From: Gordonia effusa NBRC 100432
Lineage (GTDB): Bacteria; Actinomycetota; Actinomycetes; Mycobacteriales; Mycobacteriaceae
Direction of reading: 5' to 3'
Assembly (NCBI RefSeq): GCF_000241305.1
Contig: NZ_BAEH01000096.1
Span: 1-64,000 of the forward strand
DNA: 64,000 nt
Positions 55,625-64,000 of this stretch are shown here, in pieces. The notes below the pieces were generated by a model that saw only the letters and a list, made by a program, of their open reading frames with translations, did not search any database and was not told the DNA's origin. Every line of letters starts with the position of its first letter. Position 1 is the first letter of the stretch. The position numbers were made by a program, and so were the translations under genes.

Positions 55625-55636
55625 CACACGCGAAAC
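55621..55636 (+). promoter_or_regulatory. Candidate GlnR half-site before the purine permease
   Basis: TTGAC-ACACGC-GAAAC matches GTnAC-N6-GAAAC except for the first base. It overlaps the stop codon of the nucleotidyltransferase gene, 101 bp before the permease ATG. TTGACA at the same place could also be a -35 box, with no convincing -10. Only one a-b pair is present, so this is weak. Confidence 0.3.
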
Positions 55637-55736
55637 TTGCCCGAAATAGCAGCAATCTAAATTCTTCCCACGGGTGTTCTCACACGGCCGCATCTACCGC
55701 TGTGAGATTCCGGCCCCGGTGAGGAAGGAAACTGCC

Positions 55737-57713
55737 ATGACCGCAGACGCGAGACCTATCGCCGCGACCACTAAGCGCAAACGGGTGCATCCGGTCGATC
55801 AGGTGCCGCCGCCGGGGCAGCTGATCACCCTGGGTGCCCAACACGTGATCGCGTTCTATGCCGGTGCCGTGTTGGTGCCCCTGTTGATCGCACGAGCCAT
55901 CGACCTCGATTCCGAGGCGTTGACGATGCTGATCACCGCAGATCTGTTCACCTGCGGTATCGCATCGATGCTGCAGGCAGTTGGTATCTGGAAAATCGGT
56001 GTACGCCTGCCCCTATTGCAGGGTGTCACGTTCGCGACGCTGGCGCCGGTTATCAAGATCGCCAACGAACATGGCGGCGGTCGGGTCGGCTTGCTCACCG
56101 TGTACGGCGCGGTTATCGCGGCCGGCGTTTTCGGCTTTCTCATCGCCCCCTTCTTCGCCAAGCTGATCCGCTTCTTCCCGGCCGTGGTTACCGGTTCGGT
56201 GATCACCATCATCGGTGTCGCACTATTGCCAATCGGCGCGGGCGATGCTGTGACTAATCCCCATGAGGGACTTCATGATCCGGGGAACCCACGGTGGTTG
56301 CTGTACGCGGTCGGCACGCTCTTAGCAATCGTGTTGATGCAACGCTTCTTCCGAGGTTTCTGGGCCACGATCGCGGTGCTACTCGGTCTCATCGCGGGTA
56401 CCGCGATCGCCTGGATCGCCGGCGATGCCTCCTTCGGCAGCGTCGGCGAGGCCAGCTGGTTCGGCTTCACCGTCCCCTTCGCCTTTGGTATGCCGCGATT
56501 CGACATAGTCGCGATCGTCTCGCTGATCGTCGTATTCCTCGTAACCGCAGTCGAATCCACCGGATCGGTCTTCGCGACCGGCGAGATTGTCGGCAAGCGG
56601 ATCAAAGCGAGTGACATCGCCGCGACGGTCCGCGCCGACGGACTGGCCACTGCCATCGGCGGCATGTTCAATTCCTTTCCCTACACTGCCTTTTCGGAGA
56701 ATGTCGGCCTGGTCCGCCTTACCGGCGTGAAGAGCAGGTGGGTGGTCGCGGCGGCCGGAGTGATCATGATGGTTCTCGGCATCATGCCCAAGACAGCGAA
56801 GATCGTCGAATCCATTCCGGCACCGGTGCTCGGAGGAGCGGCACTTACCCTCTTCGCGACCGTAGCCATCGTCGGTATCCAGACGCTCACCAAGGTCGAC
56901 TTCACCGATCATCGCAATCTCATCATCGCCAGCACGTCGCTGGCGATGGGGCTGTATGTCGAGCATGAGCAATCCTCCGCTCCGACAACGGTTTTGGAGA
57001 ACGGGCAACGGGTTTCGGTACCTGGGCAGCCGGGGGTGGATCAGGCTGTGCCGGGTATCTTGCAGATCCCATTCAGTACCGGAATCACGATGGCTGCCAT
57101 CACCGCGATTCTGTTGAATATCTTGTTCTTTCATCTCGGCGGACGAGGTGTTGCGGTTGCCGGTGGCGGTGATATCCGCCTCGATGAGGTGAATAAGATG
57201 ACGCTGCAACAGTTTCGGACAACCTTCGGGGATGTCGTGCAGTCGGTAACCTGGGTCGCCGACCGTGCCTATGAGCAACGCCCATTCGCCGATGCACACG
57301 ACCTGCGCAGCGCCTTTCAGGAGGCGATGCTCACTGGTAGCGATGCCGAACAGCTGGAGCTGATCACGGCTTTCCCGGATCTTGGCGCCGAGGACGAGAT
57401 CGGCGATATGACTGCCGTCGATCACAAGAGTCTGCAACATCTCGACGACGAGGAGTTGCAGCGAGTGGTGGAGTTGGCGACCGCGTATCGGGAGAAGTTC
57501 GGCTTCCCGCTGGTCGTATGTGCTCGCGAAGCCGAACGGTATGAGCGCGTGCTACGCAATGGCTGGAGCCGAATCGACAACTCGACGTCGAGCGAACGGG
57601 CCTTCGCGCTGATCGAGATCGCGAAGATCGCCAACTACCGGTTCGACGATCTGGTGGCCGATGCGAACCCGCTGACATCGGCCAGGTTCGGCCGCATACC
57701 GGACCAGTCGTAG
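55737..57713 (+). CDS. NCS2-family xanthine/urate permease fused to a degenerate OHCU-decarboxylase domain
   Basis: This 658-aa protein is a fusion. Residues 20-470 form an NCS2 permease: LITLGAQHVIAFYAGAVLVPLL, LLQGVTFATLAPV, TAVESTGSVFATGEIVGKRI and NSFPYTAFSENVGLVRLTGVKSR (the conserved NCS2 signature), about 12-14 TM segments. Residues 485-650 match OHCU decarboxylase (MTLQQFRTTFGDVVQSVTWVADRAYEQRPF ... ELATAYREKFGFPLVVCAREAERYERVL). The catalytic HPDLA motif reads FPDLG (Phe 546 in place of His) and the SxxEQ motif is missing, so this domain is probably inactive and may be structural or regulatory. It imports xanthine or urate for the downstream enzymes. ATG 55737 has GAGGAAGGAA upstream. 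Confidence 0.88.
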   Translation: MTADARPIAATTKRKRVHPVDQVPPPGQLITLGAQHVIAFYAGAVLVPLLIARAIDLDSEALTMLITADLFTCGIASMLQAVGIWKIGVRLPLLQGVTFATLAPVIKIANEHGGGRVGLLTVYGAVIAAGVFGFLIAPFFAKLIRFFPAVVTGSVITIIGVALLPIGAGDAVTNPHEGLHDPGNPRWLLYAVGTLLAIVLMQRFFRGFWATIAVLLGLIAGTAIAWIAGDASFGSVGEASWFGFTVPFAFGMPRFDIVAIVSLIVVFLVTAVESTGSVFATGEIVGKRIKASDIAATVRADGLATAIGGMFNSFPYTAFSENVGLVRLTGVKSRWVVAAAGVIMMVLGIMPKTAKIVESIPAPVLGGAALTLFATVAIVGIQTLTKVDFTDHRNLIIASTSLAMGLYVEHEQSSAPTTVLENGQRVSVPGQPGVDQAVPGILQIPFSTGITMAAITAILLNILFFHLGGRGVAVAGGGDIRLDEVNKMTLQQFRTTFGDVVQSVTWVADRAYEQRPFADAHDLRSAFQEAMLTGSDAEQLELITAFPDLGAEDEIGDMTAVDHKSLQHLDDEELQRVVELATAYREKFGFPLVVCAREAERYERVLRNGWSRIDNSTSSERAFALIEIAKIANYRFDDLVADANPLTSARFGRIPDQS

Positions 57714-57763
57714 CGAGGCGAAACCTACTGTGGCCGTTGGTAAGTGAGAACGGAGGCATCAAC

Positions 57764-58294
57764 ATGCGCCGACTGGGATGGCGCGGCATTGAGAGCGTCA
57801 ACGAATTGCGCGAGTCGCAGGCGATCCACTGGTTCTACGAGACATGCTCGTCCCGTATTTGGGCAGTCCGCGTCGCTGCGGGCCGGCCATTCCGCGATGC
57901 GCAGGCCCTCTACAACCGTGCGGATCTGATCTTGGCGGAGCTGACCGACGCCGACCTCGACGAGGCGCTGGCGGGGCATCCGCGCATTGGCGAACGCTCA
58001 GACAGCGCGGCATCGACACGGGAACAAGCCGGCGTGAGCGGTGCGGACGAGCAGACCCTTGCCGAATTGAAGAAATACAACGTGGAGTACGAGGACAGGT
58101 TCGGACATGTCTATCTGGTGTTCGCCAATGGACGTCCCGCGGACGAACTGTTGCAAATCCTCCGAGAGCGAATAGATAACCCCCCTGATGTGGAAAGACG
58201 GGTAATGCGAATGGAATTGGCCAAGATCAATCGTGCCCGTCTCGAACGCGCGCTCACGCCTGTTCATCAGCTGGCCGACGGCACGACGCGATGA
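57764..58294 (+). CDS. uraD: OHCU decarboxylase (urate pathway)
   Basis: This 176-aa protein is a standalone 2-oxo-4-hydroxy-4-carboxy-5-ureidoimidazoline decarboxylase, which yields S-allantoin. It keeps the catalytic features: ALAGHPRIGER with His 72, STREQAG with the Glu, and KYNVEYEDRFGHVYLVFANGR near the C-terminus. In contrast the domain fused to the upstream permease lacks these residues. ATG 57764 is chosen for GGAGG 7 bp upstream. It overlaps the HIU hydrolase gene by 4 bp (ATGA). Confidence 0.93.
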   Translation: MRRLGWRGIESVNELRESQAIHWFYETCSSRIWAVRVAAGRPFRDAQALYNRADLILAELTDADLDEALAGHPRIGERSDSAASTREQAGVSGADEQTLAELKKYNVEYEDRFGHVYLVFANGRPADELLQILRERIDNPPDVERRVMRMELAKINRARLERALTPVHQLADGTTR

Positions 58295-58614
58295 GTGGTC
58301 TGAGCACCCATGTGCTTGATGCGGTCTCCGGTGGCCCGGCAGTCGGGATCCGGGTGGTGCTCTACGGACCGGATGGATCCGAACTGGCTGTGGGAGTGAC
58401 TGATTCAGATGGTCGGATCACCGACCTGTTCGAGCAGATACTCGCGCCTGCTGACTATCTAGTGACGTTCGCGACCGGAGAATGGTTCGCCGCCAATGGA
58501 ATCGACGGATTCTATCCGTCAGTGGATATCGCTTTCACCGTCCGGGGCGAGAGTCACTATCACGTGCCGCTGCTGCTGAGTCCATTTGCCTATTCCACCT
58601 ACCGGGGAAGCTGA
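58291..58614 (+). CDS. uraH: 5-hydroxyisourate hydrolase (transthyretin-like)
   Basis: This 107-aa transthyretin-related protein has the family N-terminus LSTHVLDAVSGGPAVGIRVVLY, the central DGRITDLF, FYPSVDIAF and the hallmark C-terminal tetrapeptide YRGS, with the active-site His, Arg and His in expected places. It hydrolyses 5-hydroxyisourate to OHCU. It overlaps uraD by 4 bp and is followed 12 bp later by uricase, so three consecutive steps are co-translated. Confidence 0.96.
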   Translation: MSGLSTHVLDAVSGGPAVGIRVVLYGPDGSELAVGVTDSDGRITDLFEQILAPADYLVTFATGEWFAANGIDGFYPSVDIAFTVRGESHYHVPLLLSPFAYSTYRGS

Positions 58615-58626
58615 GGAGAGTGCTTC

Positions 58627-59535
58627 ATGTCAATTGTTCTGGGAGACAATCAGTACGGTAAAGCCGAGAATCGCGTAGTTCGGATCAATCGGGATAGCGA
58701 TCGGCACACCATCAAGGACGTCCGCGTGGGATCGTCGCTGCGCGGCGATTTCGCGTTGGCGCATACCGCCGGCGACCAGCGCCGAGTGCTGCCGACCGAC
58801 ACGCAGAAGCAGACTATCTACGCGTATGCCAAAGAGTTCGGAATCGATGCCATCGAGGATTACGGTTTGGCGTTGGCCAGGCACTTCGTCGATGATGTCG
58901 AACCGGTTGACTCCGCCCGGCTGGAGATCGACGAATACGCCTGGGAGCGAGCGGTTGTCGACGGCACCGAGCATGATCACACGTGGGTACGCAGCGGCGC
59001 GGAGATCCGCACCGCCGACATCACCGTCGACGGTGTGGGCGAGGACCAGCGGACCTGGGTGCTCAGCGGCCTCAAGGATCTGGTCGTGCTGAAGTCGACG
59101 GGGTCGGAGTTCAAAGACTTTCTGGTCGACGAATATACGGTGCTCGAACCGACCAGTGATCGGGTCATGGCGACATCGCTACAGGCCAAGTGGCGCTACA
59201 TCGGCATCGATATCGATTGGAACGCGGTCTATTCCGGCGTACGGTCGATCGTCGTTGCCGAGTTCGCACAGGTGCATTCACTTGCCTTGCAACAAACGCT
59301 GTATGAGATCGGGAAGGCCGTATTGGAGGCATACCCGGAAATCGCCGAGATCCGTTTGTCTGCGCCGAACAAACATCATTTCGTCTACGACCTGAGTCCA
59401 TTCGGATTGGAGAACAACAACGAAGTCTTCCATGCCGACGATCGACCCTATGGCCTGATTCAGGCGACGGTACTCCGCGATGACGTTCCCGCGGCCCCGG
59501 CGGCATGGATCGGGCAGCTCGGCTGGTTGACCTAG
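58627..59535 (+). CDS. Urate oxidase (uricase)
   Basis: This 302-aa cofactor-free uricase shows YGKAENRVVRINRD (catalytic Lys), VLPTDTQKQTIYAYAKE (catalytic Thr), DLVVLKSTGSEFKDFLVDEYTVL, ATSLQAKWRY and LSAPNKHHFVYDL (active-site His). It oxidises urate to 5-hydroxyisourate with O2. Length and all motifs are normal. A GAGGAG-type ribosome binding site lies before ATG 58627. Its 3' end overlaps the convergent guanine deaminase gene by 4 bp. Confidence 0.96.
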   Translation: MSIVLGDNQYGKAENRVVRINRDSDRHTIKDVRVGSSLRGDFALAHTAGDQRRVLPTDTQKQTIYAYAKEFGIDAIEDYGLALARHFVDDVEPVDSARLEIDEYAWERAVVDGTEHDHTWVRSGAEIRTADITVDGVGEDQRTWVLSGLKDLVVLKSTGSEFKDFLVDEYTVLEPTSDRVMATSLQAKWRYIGIDIDWNAVYSGVRSIVVAEFAQVHSLALQQTLYEIGKAVLEAYPEIAEIRLSAPNKHHFVYDLSPFGLENNNEVFHADDRPYGLIQATVLRDDVPAAPAAWIGQLGWLT

Positions 59536-60929
59536 TGCGGCACCGCGCTGACGACCCGTCCGGCCACTATCACCGTACTGATCGCCTCCTCACGCAGCCT
59601 CATCAGCAAGGTGAAAAGCGTTTGGGCGGTGGCAGACTCGTCATCTTCGGCACGTTCGGCGTTGGTCAGCGCGGCCGCCAGCGCGGGCGAGTTGTCGGGG
59701 GCGATCACCAGCAGGTCGGCGTCCTTACCGATGTCGAAGTTCCCGAATGTGTTCTCCCGGTCGAGCGCACGTGCCCCGGCCAGGGTGGCCGCGAACAACA
59801 ACTCGGCCGGGTGCAGCGATACCGCGGCGTCGCCCGGTTCGGACATGTGCACTTTGAAACAGTCGTTGGCGACTCTCGACAGCAACCACTCGTCGCCCGC
59901 CCCGACGTCGGTGCCCAGCGCAACGGTGACACCCGAATTGTGGGTGCGACGCCACGGCATGGTGCCCGAACCGAGGAACAACTGCGACGTGGGGCAGTGT
60001 GCGATAGAAGTTCCTGTCTCGGCCATTCTGGCCAGTTCGTCATCACCACAATGAACGGCATGCGCAAGGATGCTGCGGCGTCCCAACAGGGTAGGGCCGC
60101 CGATAGCGGAACCGGGCAGAAAGCGTCCGTCGTAGGTATCGAGGTAGGAACGCACGCCGTAAGCGGTCAGCGTCGCATCCACCTCGCCGGTGCCCGGACG
60201 AGCGTTTTCGTTGAGATGGCTGTGAAAGTACACACCGTCGCCGCGCACCTCGCTGTACAGCTCGCCGAGCGCCGCCAATGTCGCGGTGTCGACCGACAAC
60301 GAAAAGCGTGGCACCAGCGCGACATCGGACAGGTGGCGGCCATGCCAATCGCTGATCTCTTTGCGGCACAGTTCGATCGCCTCGGCGGTGGTCGTCAGCA
60401 GAGCGTGAGCGGACTGCGGACCGACGGTCTGTATGCCGCGCCCGGAAATGGTTCGCAGACCGGCCGCTTCAGATTGGGAGAACAGCGCGTCCTGTGCGGT
60501 CGGGAAGGCCGATCCGAACACCATCGCCGCGGTGGTGCCGCTCGCGAGTCGGCGGCTGCAGAATTCGATCGCGGCCTGCTCGGCGAAATCAGTATCAGCG
60601 TAACGGGATTCGGCTGGAAAGATGCACTGCGTCAACCATTCGAGGAGTTGCCCGCCGCCGAACGAGTCGACGCAGTAGGTCTGTGGAAAGTGGATATGGG
60701 TGTCGACGAAACCGGGGATCAGAAAGCCCGGTCGATGATCGGCTACGGTCCAGTCGGCCAATTCGTCGGGCAGGGTCCCCGCGCTGCCGCAGTACGCGAT
60801 CTTGCCGTCGGGTCCGACGGCAAGCGCACCGTCGGGAATCGAGCGAAGGGCGTCAATCGCGCCGGATGCGCTTGGCGCACCGGCGATGTCGAAAATATGA
60901 CCGCGATAGACGGTCGGGGTGTGTGCCAT
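59532..60929 (-). CDS. guaD: Guanine deaminase
   Basis: This 465-aa amidohydrolase has PGFVDTHIHFPQ (zinc-binding HxH), FGGGQLLEWLTQCIFPAESRY typical of guanine deaminases, YFHSHLNEN, ILAHAVHCGDDELARMAETGTSIAHCPTSQLFLGSG and GTDVGAGD with the metal-binding Asp. It converts guanine to xanthine and ammonia in the cytoplasm, feeding the xanthine dehydrogenase encoded divergently 59 bp away. It converges on uricase with a 4-bp overlap. Confidence 0.95.
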   Translation of the reverse strand: MAHTPTVYRGHIFDIAGAPSASGAIDALRSIPDGALAVGPDGKIAYCGSAGTLPDELADWTVADHRPGFLIPGFVDTHIHFPQTYCVDSFGGGQLLEWLTQCIFPAESRYADTDFAEQAAIEFCSRRLASGTTAAMVFGSAFPTAQDALFSQSEAAGLRTISGRGIQTVGPQSAHALLTTTAEAIELCRKEISDWHGRHLSDVALVPRFSLSVDTATLAALGELYSEVRGDGVYFHSHLNENARPGTGEVDATLTAYGVRSYLDTYDGRFLPGSAIGGPTLLGRRSILAHAVHCGDDELARMAETGTSIAHCPTSQLFLGSGTMPWRRTHNSGVTVALGTDVGAGDEWLLSRVANDCFKVHMSEPGDAAVSLHPAELLFAATLAGARALDRENTFGNFDIGKDADLLVIAPDNSPALAAALTNAERAEDDESATAQTLFTLLMRLREEAISTVIVAGRVVSAVPH

Positions 60930-60988
60930 GCGGACAATGGTGGGCCACGATCACCGAACTCGCATGACGAAGACTGGAGGGGCGACTC

Positions 60989-61789
60989 GTGGACCTGCCG
61001 ATGATCGATGAATGGGTCACCGCGAGCAGTCGCGCGGACCTAACGGGTCTGTCCGCGTCGGATGCCGTGGTAGCCGGTGGCACCTGGCTGTTTTCGCAAC
61101 CGCAGCCGAATCTGCGTCGACTGGTGGATCTGGCCGGCCTCGGCTGGCCGGATCTGACTATCGCCGACAGTGGCTTGGAGATCGCCGCCACCTGCACAAT
61201 CGAACGGCTTGTCACACAGCGCTATCCAGCGGCCTGGCGGGCCGCGCCGCTGTTCGCGCAGTGTGCTCGCGCCCTGCTCGCGTCGTCGAAGATCTGGCGA
61301 TCGGCGACTGTCGGCGGCAACCTCTGCCTCGGGTTGCCGGCCGGCGCGATGATCTCGCTCTGTGTGGCGCTGGATGGCATGGCAGTGATCTGGCGCGCCG
61401 ATGGCAGTGAGTATGTCTGTGCCGTAAGCGACTTCGTTCGTGACATCGGTATCACCCGATTGGACTCGGGTGATGTGTTGCGTGCGATTCGGCTACCGGC
61501 TTCGGCGCTGACCGCCGAGACGGCGATGCGCAAAGTCGCCTATGCCCCGTTGGGCCGTTCGGGAGCGTTAGTCATCGGTCGGCGAGGTGCCACCGGCTTG
61601 CACGTATCGGTGACGGCCGCTACCAGGCGTCCACTCGTAGTCGAGGCGCCGGATGTCAGTGGGGTCATGGCTGCGGTTACGTTGTTGCCGGACAACGAAT
61701 TCCACACCGATGCACATGGCCGCGCGGATTGGCGTCGCGCGGTGACGACCCGTCTGGCCGCTGAGGTGATGGGGGAGTTGGTGTCATGA
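60989..61789 (+). CDS. Xanthine dehydrogenase FAD-binding subunit
   Basis: This 266-aa protein belongs to the FAD subunits of molybdenum hydroxylases: VAGGTWLFSQPQPNLRRLVDL (FAD pyrophosphate loop), LASSKIWRSATVGGNLCLGLPAGAM (the TxGGN motif), and a C-terminal CO-dehydrogenase-flavoprotein-like domain. It passes electrons from the FeS centres to the final acceptor. GTG 60989 has GGAGG upstream. It overlaps the FeS-Mo subunit gene by ATGA. Divergent from guaD, so both share a 59-bp control region. Confidence 0.9.
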   Translation: MDLPMIDEWVTASSRADLTGLSASDAVVAGGTWLFSQPQPNLRRLVDLAGLGWPDLTIADSGLEIAATCTIERLVTQRYPAAWRAAPLFAQCARALLASSKIWRSATVGGNLCLGLPAGAMISLCVALDGMAVIWRADGSEYVCAVSDFVRDIGITRLDSGDVLRAIRLPASALTAETAMRKVAYAPLGRSGALVIGRRGATGLHVSVTAATRRPLVVEAPDVSGVMAAVTLLPDNEFHTDAHGRADWRRAVTTRLAAEVMGELVS

Positions 61790-64000
61790 AAGTCAACGGC
61801 GTAGTGGTCGACGAGTTGCCCCGGCCCGGTCAGTGCCTGCGGACCTACTTGCGTGAGCACGGCAACGTCGAGGTCAAGAAGGGCTGCGACGCGGGCGATT
61901 GCGGCGCGTGTTCGGTACTCGTCGACGGTACGGCACGACACTCGTGCATAGTCCCCGTACAGCGCGTCGCGGATGCCGAGATCACAACGGTCAGCGGACT
62001 CGGCACATCGCGGGATCTGCATCCGGTCGCGCAACGATTTGTCGATCATGCCGCATTCCAGTGCGGATTCTGCACTGCCGGAATGATAGTCACCGCAGCA
62101 CAATTGGCCGACAATGAGGTGACCGATCTCAGGCAGGCCCTTAAGGGGAACCTGTGCCGGTGCACCGGGTATCGGCCCATCGTCGCTGCGGTGCGTGGCG
62201 AGGTGCCGGTCGATATCAACTCTGTTGATACTGAAACACCCTGTGGGCGTTCGATTCCGGCCCCGGCCGCTACCCGGGTGGTCACCGGAACGGAGCGGTA
62301 CACGATGGATGAGCAACCAGCGGACACCGGCGCGATAGCGGTTTTGGGCAGTCCGTCGCCGTCGGCGCGGATCAGGCGGATCGACACCACGGCGGCCGCG
62401 AGTCTGCCCGGAGTGCGCGCGGTCCTCACCTATCGCAGCGACCCCGGAGTTGCCTTCTCCACCGCGAGACATCAGGACCGCACCGACGATCCGGATGACA
62501 CTCTCGTCTTCGATCGAATCCTGCGATTCGTCGGTCAGCGAGTGGCGGCCGTGGTCGCCGACACACCGCAGATAGCGGCGCGGGCGCTGACTATGATCAG
62601 TGCCGAATTTGAGGAATTGCCAGCGGTTTTCGATGCCGAGCAGGCTCGAGCCCCCGGAGCCCACGCGGTTCACGGCGACAAAGGCGCCGACTCGCGTATC
62701 GCCGCCCCACAGGACAATATCGTCGCGGAAGTACACGGTGAGGTCGGTGACGTGGCGGCTGGTATCGCGTCGGCGAGGGAGTCGGGCGGAGAGGTGGTCT
62801 CCGGTGTCTGGCAGACCGCGCGGGTTCAGCATGTGCATCTTGAAACACATGGCGCGGTGGGGTGGCGAGATGAGTCCGGGCGATTGGTGATTCGATCGAG
62901 TACCCAAGTGCCGTTCCTGGTTCGCGACGAACTTTGTCATATTTTCGGACTGACGGCCGAGCAGGTGCGCGTCATCGCACCTCGCGTCGGCGGCGGTTTC
63001 GGTGCGAAGCAGGAGATGCTCGCCGAAGATCTTGTTGCGCTTGCGGTTCTAGTGACCGGGCGGCCGGCGGCGTACGAGTTGAGCCGCAGCGACCAGTTCA
63101 CTATTGCGCCGTGTCGGCATCCGATGAGCGTCCGGGTTACCGCCGCGGCAGACGGGGACGGGACGCTCACGGCGTTGGCGATCGATGTCCTTTCCGATGC
63201 CGGCGCATATGCGAATCACAGTGTGGGCGTGCTGTTTCACGGATGCAACGAGTCTATGGCTCAGTACCGATGTGCGAACAAGCGAGTTGATGGCCAGACG
63301 GTCTACACCAATAACCTGCCGTCGGGCGCATTTCGCGGGTACGGCCTCGGACAGGTGCTATTCGGCATCGAATCCGCGATGGACGAGTTGGCATCGCGTC
63401 TGCGAATAGACCCCTTCGAATTCCGGCGTCGCAATGCCCTGCGTGCCGGGGAACCTTTCGTCAGTTGGGAGGTCGAGGATGGCGACCTGCGATTCGGTAG
63501 TCACGGGCTCGACCAGTGTCTCGATGACGCGCGTCGGTTACTGATCGACGGACGGAGCCAATCTGCCCGTGCTGGAATGGAATTCGTCAACGCTGGCTGG
63601 CGGCTGGGCGAGGGGATGGCGATGGCTATGATCGCGACGGTACCGCCACGCGGACATTTCGCCGACGCACGGGCGCGACTCGCCGGCAGCGGCCAGGTTC
63701 AGGTGGAAGTTGGCACGGCAGAGTTCGGCAACGGCACCTCCACCGTGCATACCCAGATCGCGGCACAGGTTCTGAGCTGTGATCCGTCACAGATACGGCT
63801 CGTACAGGCCGATACCGATCTCGTCGGATTCGACACTGGCGCATTCGGCTCGGCCGGTACGGTCGTCGCCGGATTGGCGACCATGCGCGCGGCCGAGGCG
63901 TTGCGCGGCGAGATCGTCGATGCCGCCGCGCGGGAGCTTGGATGTGCGCCGGTGGATATCGAACTCGACTCCGGGGTGGCGCGCGGGGCCGGCGCGGAGA
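61786..64000 (+). CDS. Xanthine dehydrogenase, fused [2Fe-2S] and molybdopterin subunit, 3'-partial
   Basis: The frame is open from ATG 61786 to the right edge (738 codons visible). Residues 1-145 are the double [2Fe-2S] domain: KKGCDAGDCGACSVLVDG (first cluster) and FQCGFCTAGMI with GNLCRCTGYRPIV (second cluster). From about residue 170 the molybdopterin-binding subunit follows, with RFVGQRVAAVVADT, PRVGGGFGAKQEM and LPSGAFRGYGLGQ, which holds the conserved active-site Arg. It oxidises hypoxanthine and xanthine to urate. The FeS and Mo parts are fused while FAD is separate, a less common arrangement than three subunits or one long chain. It begins in an ATGA overlap with the FAD subunit. Confidence 0.93.
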   Translation, partial: MKVNGVVVDELPRPGQCLRTYLREHGNVEVKKGCDAGDCGACSVLVDGTARHSCIVPVQRVADAEITTVSGLGTSRDLHPVAQRFVDHAAFQCGFCTAGMIVTAAQLADNEVTDLRQALKGNLCRCTGYRPIVAAVRGEVPVDINSVDTETPCGRSIPAPAATRVVTGTERYTMDEQPADTGAIAVLGSPSPSARIRRIDTTAAASLPGVRAVLTYRSDPGVAFSTARHQDRTDDPDDTLVFDRILRFVGQRVAAVVADTPQIAARALTMISAEFEELPAVFDAEQARAPGAHAVHGDKGADSRIAAPQDNIVAEVHGEVGDVAAGIASARESGGEVVSGVWQTARVQHVHLETHGAVGWRDESGRLVIRSSTQVPFLVRDELCHIFGLTAEQVRVIAPRVGGGFGAKQEMLAEDLVALAVLVTGRPAAYELSRSDQFTIAPCRHPMSVRVTAAADGDGTLTALAIDVLSDAGAYANHSVGVLFHGCNESMAQYRCANKRVDGQTVYTNNLPSGAFRGYGLGQVLFGIESAMDELASRLRIDPFEFRRRNALRAGEPFVSWEVEDGDLRFGSHGLDQCLDDARRLLIDGRSQSARAGMEFVNAGWRLGEGMAMAMIATVPPRGHFADARARLAGSGQVQVEVGTAEFGNGTSTVHTQIAAQVLSCDPSQIRLVQADTDLVGFDTGAFGSAGTVVAGLATMRAAEALRGEIVDAAARELGCAPVDIELDSGVARGAGAE

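Noticed and set aside
59505-61004. 499-aa open frame on the plus strand opposite guanine deaminase
   Set aside because: It is the antisense shadow of guaD, with low-complexity Arg/Gly-rich translation and no family match.

Overview
The window comes from a high-GC, mycolic-acid-type actinobacterium (Mycobacteriales/Corynebacteriales; Gordonia, Williamsia, Nocardia or Rhodococcus relatives are plausible, genus not resolved). The evidence is an antigen-85-like mycolyltransferase, a cutinase, an MTB12-like lipoprotein, many GTG starts, and a spc ribosomal-protein block broken up by metabolic genes. No rRNA, tRNA, CRISPR array, transposase or prophage gene was seen.

Region 1 (1-28.1 kb): the 3' part of a large nonribosomal peptide synthetase (NRPS) system. 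The first gene enters from the left edge as (A)-T / C-A-T-E / C-A-T / C. It stops between a C and an A domain, and the second gene (5,597 aa) continues A-T / C-A-T / C-A-T-E / C-A-T / C-A-T-TE. Eight modules are visible, two with epimerases. By-eye specificity codes repeat: both epimerising modules share one code, three other modules share a second, a fourth has a variant of the second, and the last is threonine-like. An mbtH gene and a small unknown gene follow. No tailoring or export genes are in view.

Region 2 (27.4-44.4 kb): small transcription units. These are a TetR regulator divergent from an operon of a truncated ANL-type adenylating enzyme and a carboxylesterase; an SGNH hydrolase; a GH92 alpha-mannosidase; an MTB12-like lipoprotein; a luciferase-like monooxygenase with its FMN reductase; a pirin-GNAT-cutinase operon; a small LuxR-type regulator; a MerR regulator divergent from a hydrolase-SDR-acetoacetate-decarboxylase-like operon, with a perfect 20-bp palindrome between them; and a secreted mycolyltransferase.

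Region 3 (44.6-52.1 kb): ureABCFGD, a NiCoT nickel transporter and an NCS1 nucleobase transporter. Urea breakdown, nickel supply and substrate import are encoded together.

Region 4 (52.06-55.0 kb): a DUF559/Vsr-like nuclease gene flanked by three copies of a previously unfamiliar ~75-bp nested-hairpin repeat, followed by rplN-rplX-rplE-rpsN and a strong terminator.

Region 5 (55.06-64 kb): a purine-to-allantoin cluster with a MobA-like nucleotidyltransferase, an NCS2 permease fused to a degenerate OHCU-decarboxylase domain, an intact OHCU decarboxylase, HIU hydrolase, uricase, guanine deaminase, and xanthine dehydrogenase FAD and FeS-Mo subunits (the last runs off the right edge). Together with urease this suggests a nitrogen-scavenging island around the ribosomal genes, possibly under GlnR.
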